Source: a virus
Direction: 5' to 3' (one strand)
Length of the DNA stretch: 25,814 nt
Virus record (IMG/VR): IMGVR_UViG_3300045135_002802
Location: 1-25,814 of that record
Below the pieces are notes generated by a model. That model saw only the letters and a list, made by a program, of their open reading frames with translations, ran no database searches and was not told the origin of the DNA. Position numbers and translations under genes: made by a program. Shown in pieces: positions 15,450 through 21,397 of this stretch; positions within the stretch are counted from its first letter, which is position 1, and each line of letters starts with the position of its first letter.

Positions 15450-15457
15450 TATTTATA
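15450..15457 (-). promoter_or_regulatory. Late promoter TATAAATA (perfect T4 match)
   Basis: Exact T4 late -10 element, overlapping the end of the preceding terminator's T-tract. The predicted start near 15444 leaves about 2 bases before the ATG at 15442. Confidence 0.75.
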
Positions 15458-15490
15458 AAAGATTTGGGGGAGCGTGTAACTCCCCCAAAT
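15457..15490 (-). terminator. Terminator-like hairpin after the 140-aa gene
   Basis: A perfect 11-bp GC-rich stem pairs ATTTGGGGGAG (15462-15472) with CTCCCCCAAAT (15480-15490), with a 7-base loop. The minus strand continues CTTTTA, a short T-tract that runs into the next promoter. It lies 19 bases past the stop of the 140-aa gene. Confidence 0.75.
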
Positions 15491-15509
15491 AAGCACGTGA
15501 TCGTTATGA

Positions 15510-15932
15510 TTATCTAACGTCAATGTTCGCTTTACCAGAATCTTGACCTTCGTCAGTACCTTCTGCTTTAAGCGTGTATGGTGCATTTCCTGTCGCACCA
15601 CCGGCTGTCACATAGTGAATCGTTCTGTTGTAAAACTTTTCAACATATGCAACCGTTGAGTCATCTAATATAACTTGAACACAAAATTGGTTAGATGAGT
15701 TTGCTAATGAACCTGGAGCAACCGCTTTCAGTTCGTATACTGCTTCAGTAGAGTCTTCCAAGTGTATTTTGAACAACTTAGATCCTCTTTGTGAAACAAT
15801 GTAAGCAGTAGTTGAATCAACTTTAGCACCACCTGATGGTCTGTAAGCCGTCACTGCTATTTTTCCTGAAAGGTTGCCACCGAAGTCATTTGCTCCGCTA
15901 ACCATTTTGTCTTTTCTTATTGGTCTTCCCAT
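15510..15932 (-). CDS. 140-aa virion protein, probably abundant
   Basis: MGRPIRKDKMVSGANDFGGN... with beta-rich content (KIAVTAYRP, AYIVSQRGSKLFKIHL, CVQVILDDSTVAYVEKFYN, IHYVT) and a hydrophilic Gly/Asp tail. MGRPIRK starts are frequent in marine T4-like structural clusters, but I know no assigned function. It sits alone between its own promoter (16035) and terminator (15457-15490), close to gp23. It has a strong Shine-Dalgarno (AAAGGAG) and a highly structured 97-base leader. Its codon choice is closer to gp23 than to the fibre genes. These signs suggest high expression, for example a capsid decoration or tail-associated protein; that is inference. Confidence 0.8.
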   Translation of the reverse strand: MGRPIRKDKMVSGANDFGGNLSGKIAVTAYRPSGGAKVDSTTAYIVSQRGSKLFKIHLEDSTEAVYELKAVAPGSLANSSNQFCVQVILDDSTVAYVEKFYNRTIHYVTAGGATGNAPYTLKAEGTDEGQDSGKANIDVR

Positions 15933-16029
15933 TTTTTTTCTCCTTTAAAGGAGTCCAATGCCAGTTCTCCTGGCTACGCGGTGGTTATCCGCATAAGTCT
16001 TTTGCTTTGTGCAAAAGCACGTTTGAACT
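15933..16029 (-). promoter_or_regulatory. Structured mRNA leader of the 140-aa gene
   Basis: The predicted 97-base leader can form four hairpins on the minus strand: CTTTTGC/GCAAAAG near the 5' end (about 15999-16017), GCGG/CCGC (about 15978-15992), GCCAG/CTGGC (15960-15974) and CTCCT/AGGAG (15941-15954). The last contains the Shine-Dalgarno. It may stabilise the mRNA or control its translation. Confidence 0.5.
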
Positions 16030-16034
16030 AGAGG

Positions 16035-16042
16035 TATTTACC
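16035..16042 (-). promoter_or_regulatory. Late promoter GGTAAATA for the 140-aa gene
   Basis: Part of the near-palindrome GGTAAATACC, same as at 12746-12755. The predicted start is near 16029, ahead of the structured leader. Confidence 0.65.
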
Positions 16043-16069
16043 AAATTTTTTGTAGTAAAATCTGCGCTT

Positions 16070-16114
16070 AAAACGGAGTGGTGGGAAAAAAAGAATTCAG
16101 TCACACCACTCCGT
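16070..16114 (-). terminator. Terminator-like hairpin after the 77-aa gene
   Basis: A perfect 11-bp stem pairs ACGGAGTGGTG (16073-16083) with CACCACTCCGT (16104-16114), with a 20-base loop. On the minus strand it is followed by TTTT. It begins 28 bases past the stop of the 77-aa gene. The loop is large for a classical terminator. Confidence 0.65.
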
Positions 16115-16142
16115 GAGGTTACAGTATTTCTAGATTTTTATA

Positions 16143-16376
16143 TTATTTTCTGTTGTAGATATGATATAAAATCCAAACTGCCACAAGTCCGATCAGACCT
16201 TGATCTGAGAACCCTTGCAGTACGCCCTGGACGTTTCCTATCACAGAAACGTTTGGCCAGAACGGAATACCTTGACCATTGAAAAGGATTTCTAAAACGA
16301 TCCCTAACGCGATAAGACTAACTCCCACGTCAGCGATTCCTTTCGCCCATCCTTTTATTTTCATCATGATATCCAT
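16143..16376 (-). CDS. Small two-helix membrane protein (holin-like topology)
   Basis: 77 aa with a strong Shine-Dalgarno (GGGAGG) 6 bases before the ATG. A basic N-terminus (MKIKGWAKG) precedes hydrophobic helix 1 (about 13-33, IADVGVSLIALGIVLEILF). A loop with FWPNVSVIGN follows, then helix 2 (about 60-74, GLIGLVAVWILYHIY) and a basic end (NRK). By the positive-inside rule both termini would be cytoplasmic, the layout of class II holins. No sequence family is recognised, and other small phage membrane proteins would look the same. It is transcribed on its own, just downstream of gp23, between a TCTAAATA promoter and a hairpin terminator. Confidence 0.75.
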   Translation of the reverse strand: MDIMMKIKGWAKGIADVGVSLIALGIVLEILFNGQGIPFWPNVSVIGNVQGVLQGFSDQGLIGLVAVWILYHIYNRK

Positions 16377-16421
16377 GTTGGACCTCCCTTGATGTTAAAA
16401 GATTCTAATGAACCTTCGAAT

Positions 16422-16429
16422 TATTTAGA
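16422..16429 (-). promoter_or_regulatory. Late promoter TCTAAATA for the 77-aa gene
   Basis: Seven of eight match to TATAAATA on the minus strand. The predicted start near 16416 gives a 40-base leader with GGGAGG. It is the only plausible promoter in the 193-base gap between gp23 and this gene. Confidence 0.5.
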
Positions 16430-16524
16430 AGTGTGCAACAAGAGTAAAACTATAACATTTGGTCTGTGAACGGTATGAAGGTGGAAAAAAATTATATGTG
16501 AGTGCTTATTGAAAGCACAGCCAC

Positions 16525-16553
16525 AAAAAAAGGGCGACATAAAGCCGCCCTTT
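16525..16553 (-). terminator. Rho-independent terminator of gp23
   Basis: Stem AAAGGGCGAC (16529-16538) with GCCGCCCTTT (16544-16553) and a 5-base loop, followed on the minus strand by seven T residues (A-run 16525-16531). One pair is a G-U wobble in minus-strand RNA but an A-C mismatch in plus-strand RNA, so the hairpin fits minus-strand transcription best. A small hairpin (GTGCTT/AAGCAC) follows downstream, about 16502-16518. Confidence 0.9.
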
Positions 16554-16569
16554 CTTGATAAAAATTCGA

Positions 16570-17745
16570 TTACGCGAATTTTAAGTTTCCGTTTGTTACA
16601 CCTACTGTGTTTACGTAGTCAGCCGCGTTACCTAGTGAAGATGCAGTGTTTGTTAATTCAACATAACCGTATCTAGTTAGGAAACCTACAACTGGTTCGA
16701 AAGTAGCAGGATCTAGTACAACGCCTGAAGACATTAAAGGAATGTAAGGACAATAGAACGCTGGAGCGTCTGCCTCACTTGCACCTTTGTAACCTACAAG
16801 TACGTCTGTACCGTCAGAAGCGTATGCGTCAACGTATACTCTCATAGCACCGTTTAAAGTACCAACGAATTTAGTGTTTGTTGGTGCTTCGAATGTACCT
16901 TCAGTTGATCTTGCGAACGCTGAAGTTGTTGCTGATTGAAGTACAGTTAAAGCAGTTGGAGATACTACAGCGTAGTTTCCAGCGCCTCTTCTTGTTCTTG
17001 TTGCGATTTCATTCGCCGCTCTGTTGATCAACACAGCCAATGCCGCGTGTTCATCACCAACGAATGTAGCAGTACCAGATACAGCAGATTGATCATACGT
17101 ACCTGAACTTGCCGAACCGGCTAATGTTCTTAATGATCCGATGATCTCTTGGTCGATCTCAGCAGTAATCTCTTGAGCTAATGCCGCCATGATTTCTGCT
17201 TCTACATCGATACCTTGCTGTGCTTGAGCATCTTGAGCCGCTTCAAAAGTCCATCTAGCAGAAAGTTTTCTAGATTTCGCTTCAACCGGTTGTTTCAAGA
17301 TCTGGATTGATAATCTCTTACCAGGTGTACCCTCTAAAGAGGCAGTTGATGCACCTTTAGGTGTAGAGTTGTTCTGGTTACCAGAGTATGCTTTCGCGAT
17401 TTTGAATGGAGATAATGCTTCTTCACCTGCTGTCGTGTTTGACGCAACTGTGTCTGCATATCTTATTCTTAATGTGTGGATTTGTCCTACAGGACCAGTC
17501 ATTGGTTGTACACCTACGATCTCGTTAGCGATCACAGTTGGCATAACCCTTCTGATTACTGGTAGGATAACCCTGTTTAACGTAGCAACGTTACCTGCAG
17601 ATGTGGCACCAGCAGTTGACTGCTCAGCCAAGTATCTCTTCGTGTTTTCTAACACGACATCCATAGTTTTTTTCTTGTTGCCTGTTAAACCTTCGGTTAG
17701 GGCCTGTTTAGTTTCGCCCCATTTTGATTCAAATATATCTGACAT
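16570..17745 (-). CDS. 23: Major capsid protein (T4 gp23-like)
   Basis: 391 aa. It contains gp23-type segments: VATLNRVILPVIRRVMPTVI and NEIVGVQPMTGPVGQIHTLR early, FEAAQDAQAQQGIDVEAEIM in the middle, and YCPYIPLMSSGVVLDPATFE followed by VGFLTRYGYV near the end. It forms the capsid hexamers. The N-terminal propeptide probably ends at LAE (39-41) before QSTAG, fitting the L/I-x-E specificity of gp21. At 391 aa it is much shorter than T4 gp23 (521 aa), implying a reduced or absent insertion domain. The Shine-Dalgarno AAGGGG is well placed. It is the last gene of the head operon, 22 bases after gp22, and is closed by a strong terminator. Confidence 0.96.
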   Translation of the reverse strand: MSDIFESKWGETKQALTEGLTGNKKKTMDVVLENTKRYLAEQSTAGATSAGNVATLNRVILPVIRRVMPTVIANEIVGVQPMTGPVGQIHTLRIRYADTVASNTTAGEEALSPFKIAKAYSGNQNNSTPKGASTASLEGTPGKRLSIQILKQPVEAKSRKLSARWTFEAAQDAQAQQGIDVEAEIMAALAQEITAEIDQEIIGSLRTLAGSASSGTYDQSAVSGTATFVGDEHAALAVLINRAANEIATRTRRGAGNYAVVSPTALTVLQSATTSAFARSTEGTFEAPTNTKFVGTLNGAMRVYVDAYASDGTDVLVGYKGASEADAPAFYCPYIPLMSSGVVLDPATFEPVVGFLTRYGYVELTNTASSLGNAADYVNTVGVTNGNLKFA

Positions 17746-17767
17746 TTGATCTTTTCCCCTTAGTTTG

Positions 17768-18835
17768 TTAATTAATACCCGCTAATTTACGGATATTGGT
17801 TAAGTCAGCATCTTCCCTTTGTGCTCTGTCACCTTTTGCTTCTGTCATAACTTGTTTGGCAGTTTCAACTGGTTTGTCAGCCATCACATGTGGTAGATAC
17901 TTGTCGAATGAAGCCTGTAACTTGTCTGTTTGAACTGATTCAAGCAGTTGGCTCATAACTTCACCCTTTTCTTTGCCCAATGGTTTGAGCATCTCAGCCA
18001 TCTTTTCCTTGCGTTCCATCAAGTCCGCTTGTCTTTTGGCTTCCGCCTCTTTGGACTCAATCACCGCTTGTTTCTCTTCGACGGCTTTCTCAGCGTCTCT
18101 TAACTTAAGAGTGGTTTCATCCACTACTTTCATTAACTTCGCAGTCTCAGACTTCTCATTTAAGTAAGAATTCTGGTACTCCGATGAGAACGCTTCGAAT
18201 ATTTTCTTGCCAAAGTTGATTTCTCTAGCCGCTGTGATGTCTTCTTTAAGAGCTTTTAACTCTTCAGCAAGTTTTTTGTTTACAGCAGACTCTACAACTT
18301 TAGCAGATCTTGTAATGAAAGCCTCTTTCATCTTGGCCATTTGTTTTTTGGCCTCGGCTACTAGTTTGACTTTCGTCTCCACAACGCCTTTTTTGTCTTC
18401 ATGGAACTCTTTAATTTCTTTTGCAAGAGCGTTTACTACGAACTCTTCCATTTTGTTAAAGTTTTCATGCACACCTTTTCTGTCGTTGTGTAGTTCTTTC
18501 AACTCCTCTGACAACTTCTGCATTATGAATTCCTGCAGTTTGGCAGAGTGAGCGCCTACGTTTTCTTTGTAGGCAATTTTTTCTTGTGCTAGTGCTTTTC
18601 TGTCTTCCACGAACTTCGTGATTTCCTCAGATAACTTCTCAGTCATCATCTTGTCAATCGCTTCGATCATGTTAGATTTGTCATGTTCGTATCTTTTTGC
18701 GAACTCTTCTCTTAACTCCGCACTAACATTTTCTCTATTTTCCTTGATTTTTGAATCCCAAGCCTCTTGGATAGACTTTTGAACGTCTTCCGATATGGCT
18801 CCTGACTCAACAAGTTTTGATATTGCATCGATCAT
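17768..18835 (-). CDS. 22: Prohead scaffold protein (T4 gp22-like)
   Basis: 355 aa, longer than T4 gp22 (269 aa). It is almost wholly charged and helical (repeated KEIKEFHEDKKGV / LKELHNDRKGV type segments, then EKQAVIESKEAEAKRQADLM), consistent with a long coiled-coil core scaffold. The C-terminal part (MLKPLGKEKGEVMSQLLESV, then NIRKLAGIN) resembles gp22 of marine T4-like phages. It assembles the prohead core and is then degraded by gp21. It starts one base after the gp21 stop (TAACATG), with AGGA 11 bases upstream of the ATG, so gp21 and gp22 are probably translationally linked. The assignment follows from composition and strict gene order. Confidence 0.92.
   Translation of the reverse strand: MIDAISKLVESGAISEDVQKSIQEAWDSKIKENRENVSAELREEFAKRYEHDKSNMIEAIDKMMTEKLSEEITKFVEDRKALAQEKIAYKENVGAHSAKLQEFIMQKLSEELKELHNDRKGVHENFNKMEEFVVNALAKEIKEFHEDKKGVVETKVKLVAEAKKQMAKMKEAFITRSAKVVESAVNKKLAEELKALKEDITAAREINFGKKIFEAFSSEYQNSYLNEKSETAKLMKVVDETTLKLRDAEKAVEEKQAVIESKEAEAKRQADLMERKEKMAEMLKPLGKEKGEVMSQLLESVQTDKLQASFDKYLPHVMADKPVETAKQVMTEAKGDRAQREDADLTNIRKLAGIN
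17784..17791 (-). promoter_or_regulatory. Possible variant late promoter CGTAAATT ahead of gp23
   Basis: Minus-strand CGTAAATT, near the gp22 stop, differs by one base from the CGTAAATA upstream of gp20. A start near 17778 would give a 33-base leader with AAGGGG. No perfect TAAATA core exists before gp23, so this is the best local candidate. It is weak evidence alone. Confidence 0.3.
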
Positions 18836-18836
18836 G

Positions 18837-19466
18837 TTATTTTAGGTCCTTTATTATGTTTGTTAGGGCATCTTTCAGATACCTTTGTGCTTTTGGGTCA
18901 TTTCTAACTTCGGCCGCCAAACCTTTCGCCATGTTACCACCCTTGGTGTTCATTAGGTGTTCGTAAATTGGCGTTGGGTAAGCACCTGGTGCCGAAGGTT
19001 GGGCTACCACGTCAACTGTGATGATCTCGAAATCTGAAACTTCGCCACCGCCGTACTCGGAAATGTTACCACTTCCTCTTGACGATACGCCCAGTTTCAC
19101 ACCCGATTCCAACATAGTCTTCACAAGTGAGCCCATTGGTGTCGGCAAAATCTTCATCTTGCCGTATCCATTTGGACCATCCATCCACATTTCAGTAATC
19201 ATGTGAGACACACGGTCCAAATTAATCTTTAAATCATCTGGATGGTCAACTTCACCTAACACTGAGTATCCAGAACTGATCTGATCGTTCAGTGTCTTTG
19301 TCGCTTTGGCGATCTCTGACACAGGATAAACTCTCTGATTAGCGTTCTTGATCCCACCTTGGATACAGATGCCCTTCATGTACAAATCCTTACCGTCTTT
19401 TCCCTCGTGTAAGACCTGCACCCTGGCCTGATCAAAAGTTAGATTCTCCCTTAGGTATAGTGACAT
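18837..19466 (-). CDS. 21: Prohead core protease (T4 gp21-like)
   Basis: 209 aa, matching the length of T4 gp21 (212 aa). It is a herpesvirus-assemblin-like serine protease that matures the prohead. The GEVDHP segment carries the likely catalytic His75, and GVSSRGSGN (126-134) holds the likely nucleophile Ser (128 or 129). Other conserved parts are GICIQGGIKNANQRVYP (32-48) and FEIITVDVVAQPSAPGAYPT (146-165). A strong GGGAG lies 6 bases before the ATG. It sits between the core protein and scaffold genes, as in T4. Its expected targets in this window are the core protein, gp22 and the gp23 propeptide. Confidence 0.96.
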   Translation of the reverse strand: MSLYLRENLTFDQARVQVLHEGKDGKDLYMKGICIQGGIKNANQRVYPVSEIAKATKTLNDQISSGYSVLGEVDHPDDLKINLDRVSHMITEMWMDGPNGYGKMKILPTPMGSLVKTMLESGVKLGVSSRGSGNISEYGGGEVSDFEIITVDVVAQPSAPGAYPTPIYEHLMNTKGGNMAKGLAAEVRNDPKAQRYLKDALTNIIKDLK

Positions 19467-19489
19467 TCCAAACTCCCGTTAATCAACAA

Positions 19490-20419
19490 TTACTTAGAAG
19501 CAACTGGTGATTTTGCTGATTTGTCTGATCCGTCAGCAGTTGCAGGTTTAACTTCTTTCTTCATTGAAGAAGATTTGTCTTTTCCTGGACTGTTTTCGAA
19601 CTCACCCATTTTTTGTGCAGTTGGAGCCGGTCTTCCTTTGTCTTCTGCTCCGCCTTTGGCGATGTTTGCACCACCTTGGCCCATTTTAGTTCCTGCATCT
19701 GCTACTGGTGATTTTGCAGACTTGTCAGATCCGTCAGTGTTGTTCGCAGATTTTTGGATCTTGTATTCTTTTACAGTTTCCTTTGTGTCTGCTTCTTTGC
19801 TTTCCACTGGCATTTCTGGAGTTTCTTGAGCTGGCATTTCAACGGCCTCTTCTTTTTCTTCTTCGCCGTCGTCTTTCTTGCTCATCATTGCTTCGAATTC
19901 TGCTTTTAATTCGTCTAAAGCGTCTTCCAAGTCAACAACTCTGTCTTCCATATCTTCTTCGCCCTTGTCAGCGTCCATGTCTGCTGGCATTTCTTCGCCT
20001 TTGTCTGCATCCATTTCGCCTTCTTCTTCGGCTGATATGTCTTTAACCAATTCGTCAGTTGCGTCACCGCCTACTTCTTCGATTGATTCTTCTTCAGTTG
20101 TTTCAGATTCTGTTGCTTCGTCTTCTAATTCAACAACTTCATCTACTTGCTCGTCTTTAGATTCTTCAGAAGTCTCTTCAACTTTCTCATCTTTTGCTTC
20201 TTCTGTAGTTTCTTCTACTTTCTCTTCCTCAGATGCTTCAGTCTCTTTAACTTCTTCTTTAGACTCTTCTTTAGCCTCAGCAGTCACTTCCTCATCCGCT
20301 AGGTTCTCGTAGATTTCTCTAGATTTTTCTACTACGATTTCGTGGAATAGTGCTTCTGCTTTGTCGTTTTCTTCGTTTATCAGTAATTCTAATAAACTCT
20401 CAAATTTATTATTTGACAT
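19490..20419 (-). CDS. Prohead core protein, very acidic (T4 gp67/gp68 position)
   Basis: 309 aa. The N-terminus (MSNNKFESLLELLINEENDK, then AEALFHEIVVEKSREIYENL) matches the prohead core proteins of marine T4-like phages. Residues about 43-215 are dominated by Glu/Asp with Lys, with internal repeats (EEKVEETTEEAKDEKVEET, ADKGEEMPADMDADKGEE). The C-terminal third is a Lys/Ser/Gly-rich tail with DGSDKSAKSPVA twice (near 228 and near the end). It probably fills the prohead core with gp22 and is cleaved by gp21. It is far larger than T4 gp67 (80 aa) or gp68 (141 aa). The start has AAAGGAG 8 bases upstream and its own TGTAAATA promoter. It begins the core-21-22-23 unit. Confidence 0.88.
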   Translation of the reverse strand: MSNNKFESLLELLINEENDKAEALFHEIVVEKSREIYENLADEEVTAEAKEESKEEVKETEASEEEKVEETTEEAKDEKVEETSEESKDEQVDEVVELEDEATESETTEEESIEEVGGDATDELVKDISAEEEGEMDADKGEEMPADMDADKGEEDMEDRVVDLEDALDELKAEFEAMMSKKDDGEEEKEEAVEMPAQETPEMPVESKEADTKETVKEYKIQKSANNTDGSDKSAKSPVADAGTKMGQGGANIAKGGAEDKGRPAPTAQKMGEFENSPGKDKSSSMKKEVKPATADGSDKSAKSPVASK

Positions 20420-20463
20420 TACACGTGCTCCTTTATTGTCGATTTGTACTTATAAGTGTACTG

Positions 20464-20471
20464 TATTTACA
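20464..20471 (-). promoter_or_regulatory. Late promoter TGTAAATA for the core-21-22-23 unit
   Basis: Minus-strand TGTAAATA directly follows the terminator of the glycosyltransferase-like gene. The predicted start near 20458 gives a 39-base leader with AAAGGAG. Confidence 0.65.
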
Positions 20472-20481
20472 AAAAGGCGCT

Positions 20482-20519
20482 AAAAAGGGCACATTAACTG
20501 GCAAAAAATGTGCTTTTTT
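20482..20519 (-). terminator. Terminator after the glycosyltransferase-like gene
   Basis: GCACATT/AATGTGC stem (arms 20489-20495 and 20507-20513) with an 11-base loop. It is flanked by A6 and T5 on the minus strand; CC interrupts between stem and T5. It overlaps the end of the gene's stop codon. Confidence 0.7.
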
Positions 20520-21138
20520 AGCCTAATTTCAGTTGTAAATTGAACTTTGATAGGAATTCTTCGGTGGTCATGTGATCAATGTTGCCATTCCACTCGAGAT
20601 CTTTTGGTTGGAACCAGCCCTTTGGTATGACTCTATGGAATTTGGCATCAGGAAAATCCTGTAGGCATCGCTTTGTTTGGTTCATCCAGTTACCATAGAA
20701 AGTTGCTTCGTCTTTTTTTCTTTTGTAATTCCTGGTGTCCCCAAACATGTTGTTCAATTTGAAGCCACTTCCTACTTTGTGCCCTTGGTAGTCAAAACCC
20801 AGTATGTAAATGTCCTTGAATCCTAGGTCTAAGGCTAGTCTTAGGGCAGTCGGGCCCGAACTCCAGCCGAGACTTGGTTTGAACCAGTTGCAATGATCGA
20901 GTATTTTTTGATTTTTGTTGTACTGTGCATTGAAATTCGAATAGACCTTGTTGTTGATCATGTAATCACCTTCGGCTATTTCCATGATCATCTTGGGATC
21001 AACAGCAATCAGGAAGTCAGGTCGGTGTGTCCTGTACACAGCGTTGCAGGCAAACACCTTGCCTTGCTGTTTGAGATCATCTATGTCGATGCCCCTTCGG
21101 GATTCTCCGTTACCTAGTACAAATGCTGTGTTGGACAT
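20518..21138 (-). CDS. Putative glycosyltransferase-like protein (DUF115/GT42-like fold)
   Basis: 206 aa. The N-terminus AFVLGNGESRRGIDIDDL followed by VFACNAVYRTHRPDFLIAVD resembles the GNGPS start of CstI/II-type (GT42) sialyltransferases and DUF115/MptE-like proteins. SSGPTALRLALDLGFKDIYI then LGFDYQG matches their second conserved segment (SG...A.ALG...I...G.D). A Lys/Arg-rich middle and a C-terminal GWFQPKDLEW segment complete it. No catalytic residue can be assigned with confidence. Its start shares bases with the preceding 80-aa gene's stop (TAATG). It is an insertion into an otherwise canonical T4 head operon, closed by its own terminator. It could modify a virion protein or host surface sugar, or be a non-enzymatic nucleotide-sugar binder. 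Confidence 0.72.
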   Translation of the reverse strand: MSNTAFVLGNGESRRGIDIDDLKQQGKVFACNAVYRTHRPDFLIAVDPKMIMEIAEGDYMINNKVYSNFNAQYNKNQKILDHCNWFKPSLGWSSGPTALRLALDLGFKDIYILGFDYQGHKVGSGFKLNNMFGDTRNYKRKKDEATFYGNWMNQTKRCLQDFPDAKFHRVIPKGWFQPKDLEWNGNIDHMTTEEFLSKFNLQLKLG

Positions 21139-21380
21139 TATAACTCTAAGTTATCGTCTTGTGCTGGTGTACCGTACATCTTTTGGACAAACACGGCCTC
21201 TTCCTTCTGTTGTTCGTCGTGTGCTTCTGACGCCAACCTCATTGAATTGATGTCTTTCAGTGTTAATCTTGTTTTCCTTGTGTCTCCGTCGTCTAATATA
21301 GAGATGTCGTTCTCGGGTTCGTAGGTCTTGTCCTGTTCAAACCCGTCTGCGCCATATGTGAAGAATTCAAATAGTTTCAT
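21138..21380 (-). CDS. Small head protein in gp67 position (80 aa)
   Basis: MKLFEFFTYGADGFEQDKTY... with RKTRLTLKDINSMRLASEAH followed by a charged helix and the end MYGTPAQDDNLEL. Small proteins with a similar DTRKTRLTL and MYGTP pattern are familiar directly downstream of gp20 in marine T4-like phages, where T4 itself has gp67 (also 80 aa, a prohead core protein). Homology to gp67 is not visible, so the link is positional. It is 17 bases from the gp20 stop. That gap holds AAAGGG and a GTTAAATA motif only 6 bases before the ATG, so it could be read both from gp20 mRNA (with Shine-Dalgarno) and from its own leaderless transcript. Confidence 0.78.
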   Translation of the reverse strand: MKLFEFFTYGADGFEQDKTYEPENDISILDDGDTRKTRLTLKDINSMRLASEAHDEQQKEEAVFVQKMYGTPAQDDNLEL

Positions 21381-21386
21381 TTTGCG

Positions 21387-21394
21387 TATTTAAC
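21387..21394 (-). promoter_or_regulatory. Late promoter-like GTTAAATA in the 17-base gap after gp20
   Basis: Identical octamer to the one before the plus-strand gene at 7107. The predicted start near 21381 is directly before the ATG at 21380, so any transcript would be leaderless. AAAGGG upstream would serve only read-through mRNA. Confidence 0.45.
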
Positions 21395-21397
21395 CCT

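Noticed and set aside
4766-16042. GGTAAATACC near-palindromes as repressor operators
   Set aside because: Only two of the sites have the full ten bases, and all share the TAAATA core at promoter position, so a variant late promoter explains them more simply.
15920-16282. Plus-strand 120-aa frame across the 140-aa gene leader
   Set aside because: It runs through hairpins, a promoter and a terminator of minus-strand units and overlaps the 77-aa membrane protein antisense. No promoter or Shine-Dalgarno supports it.
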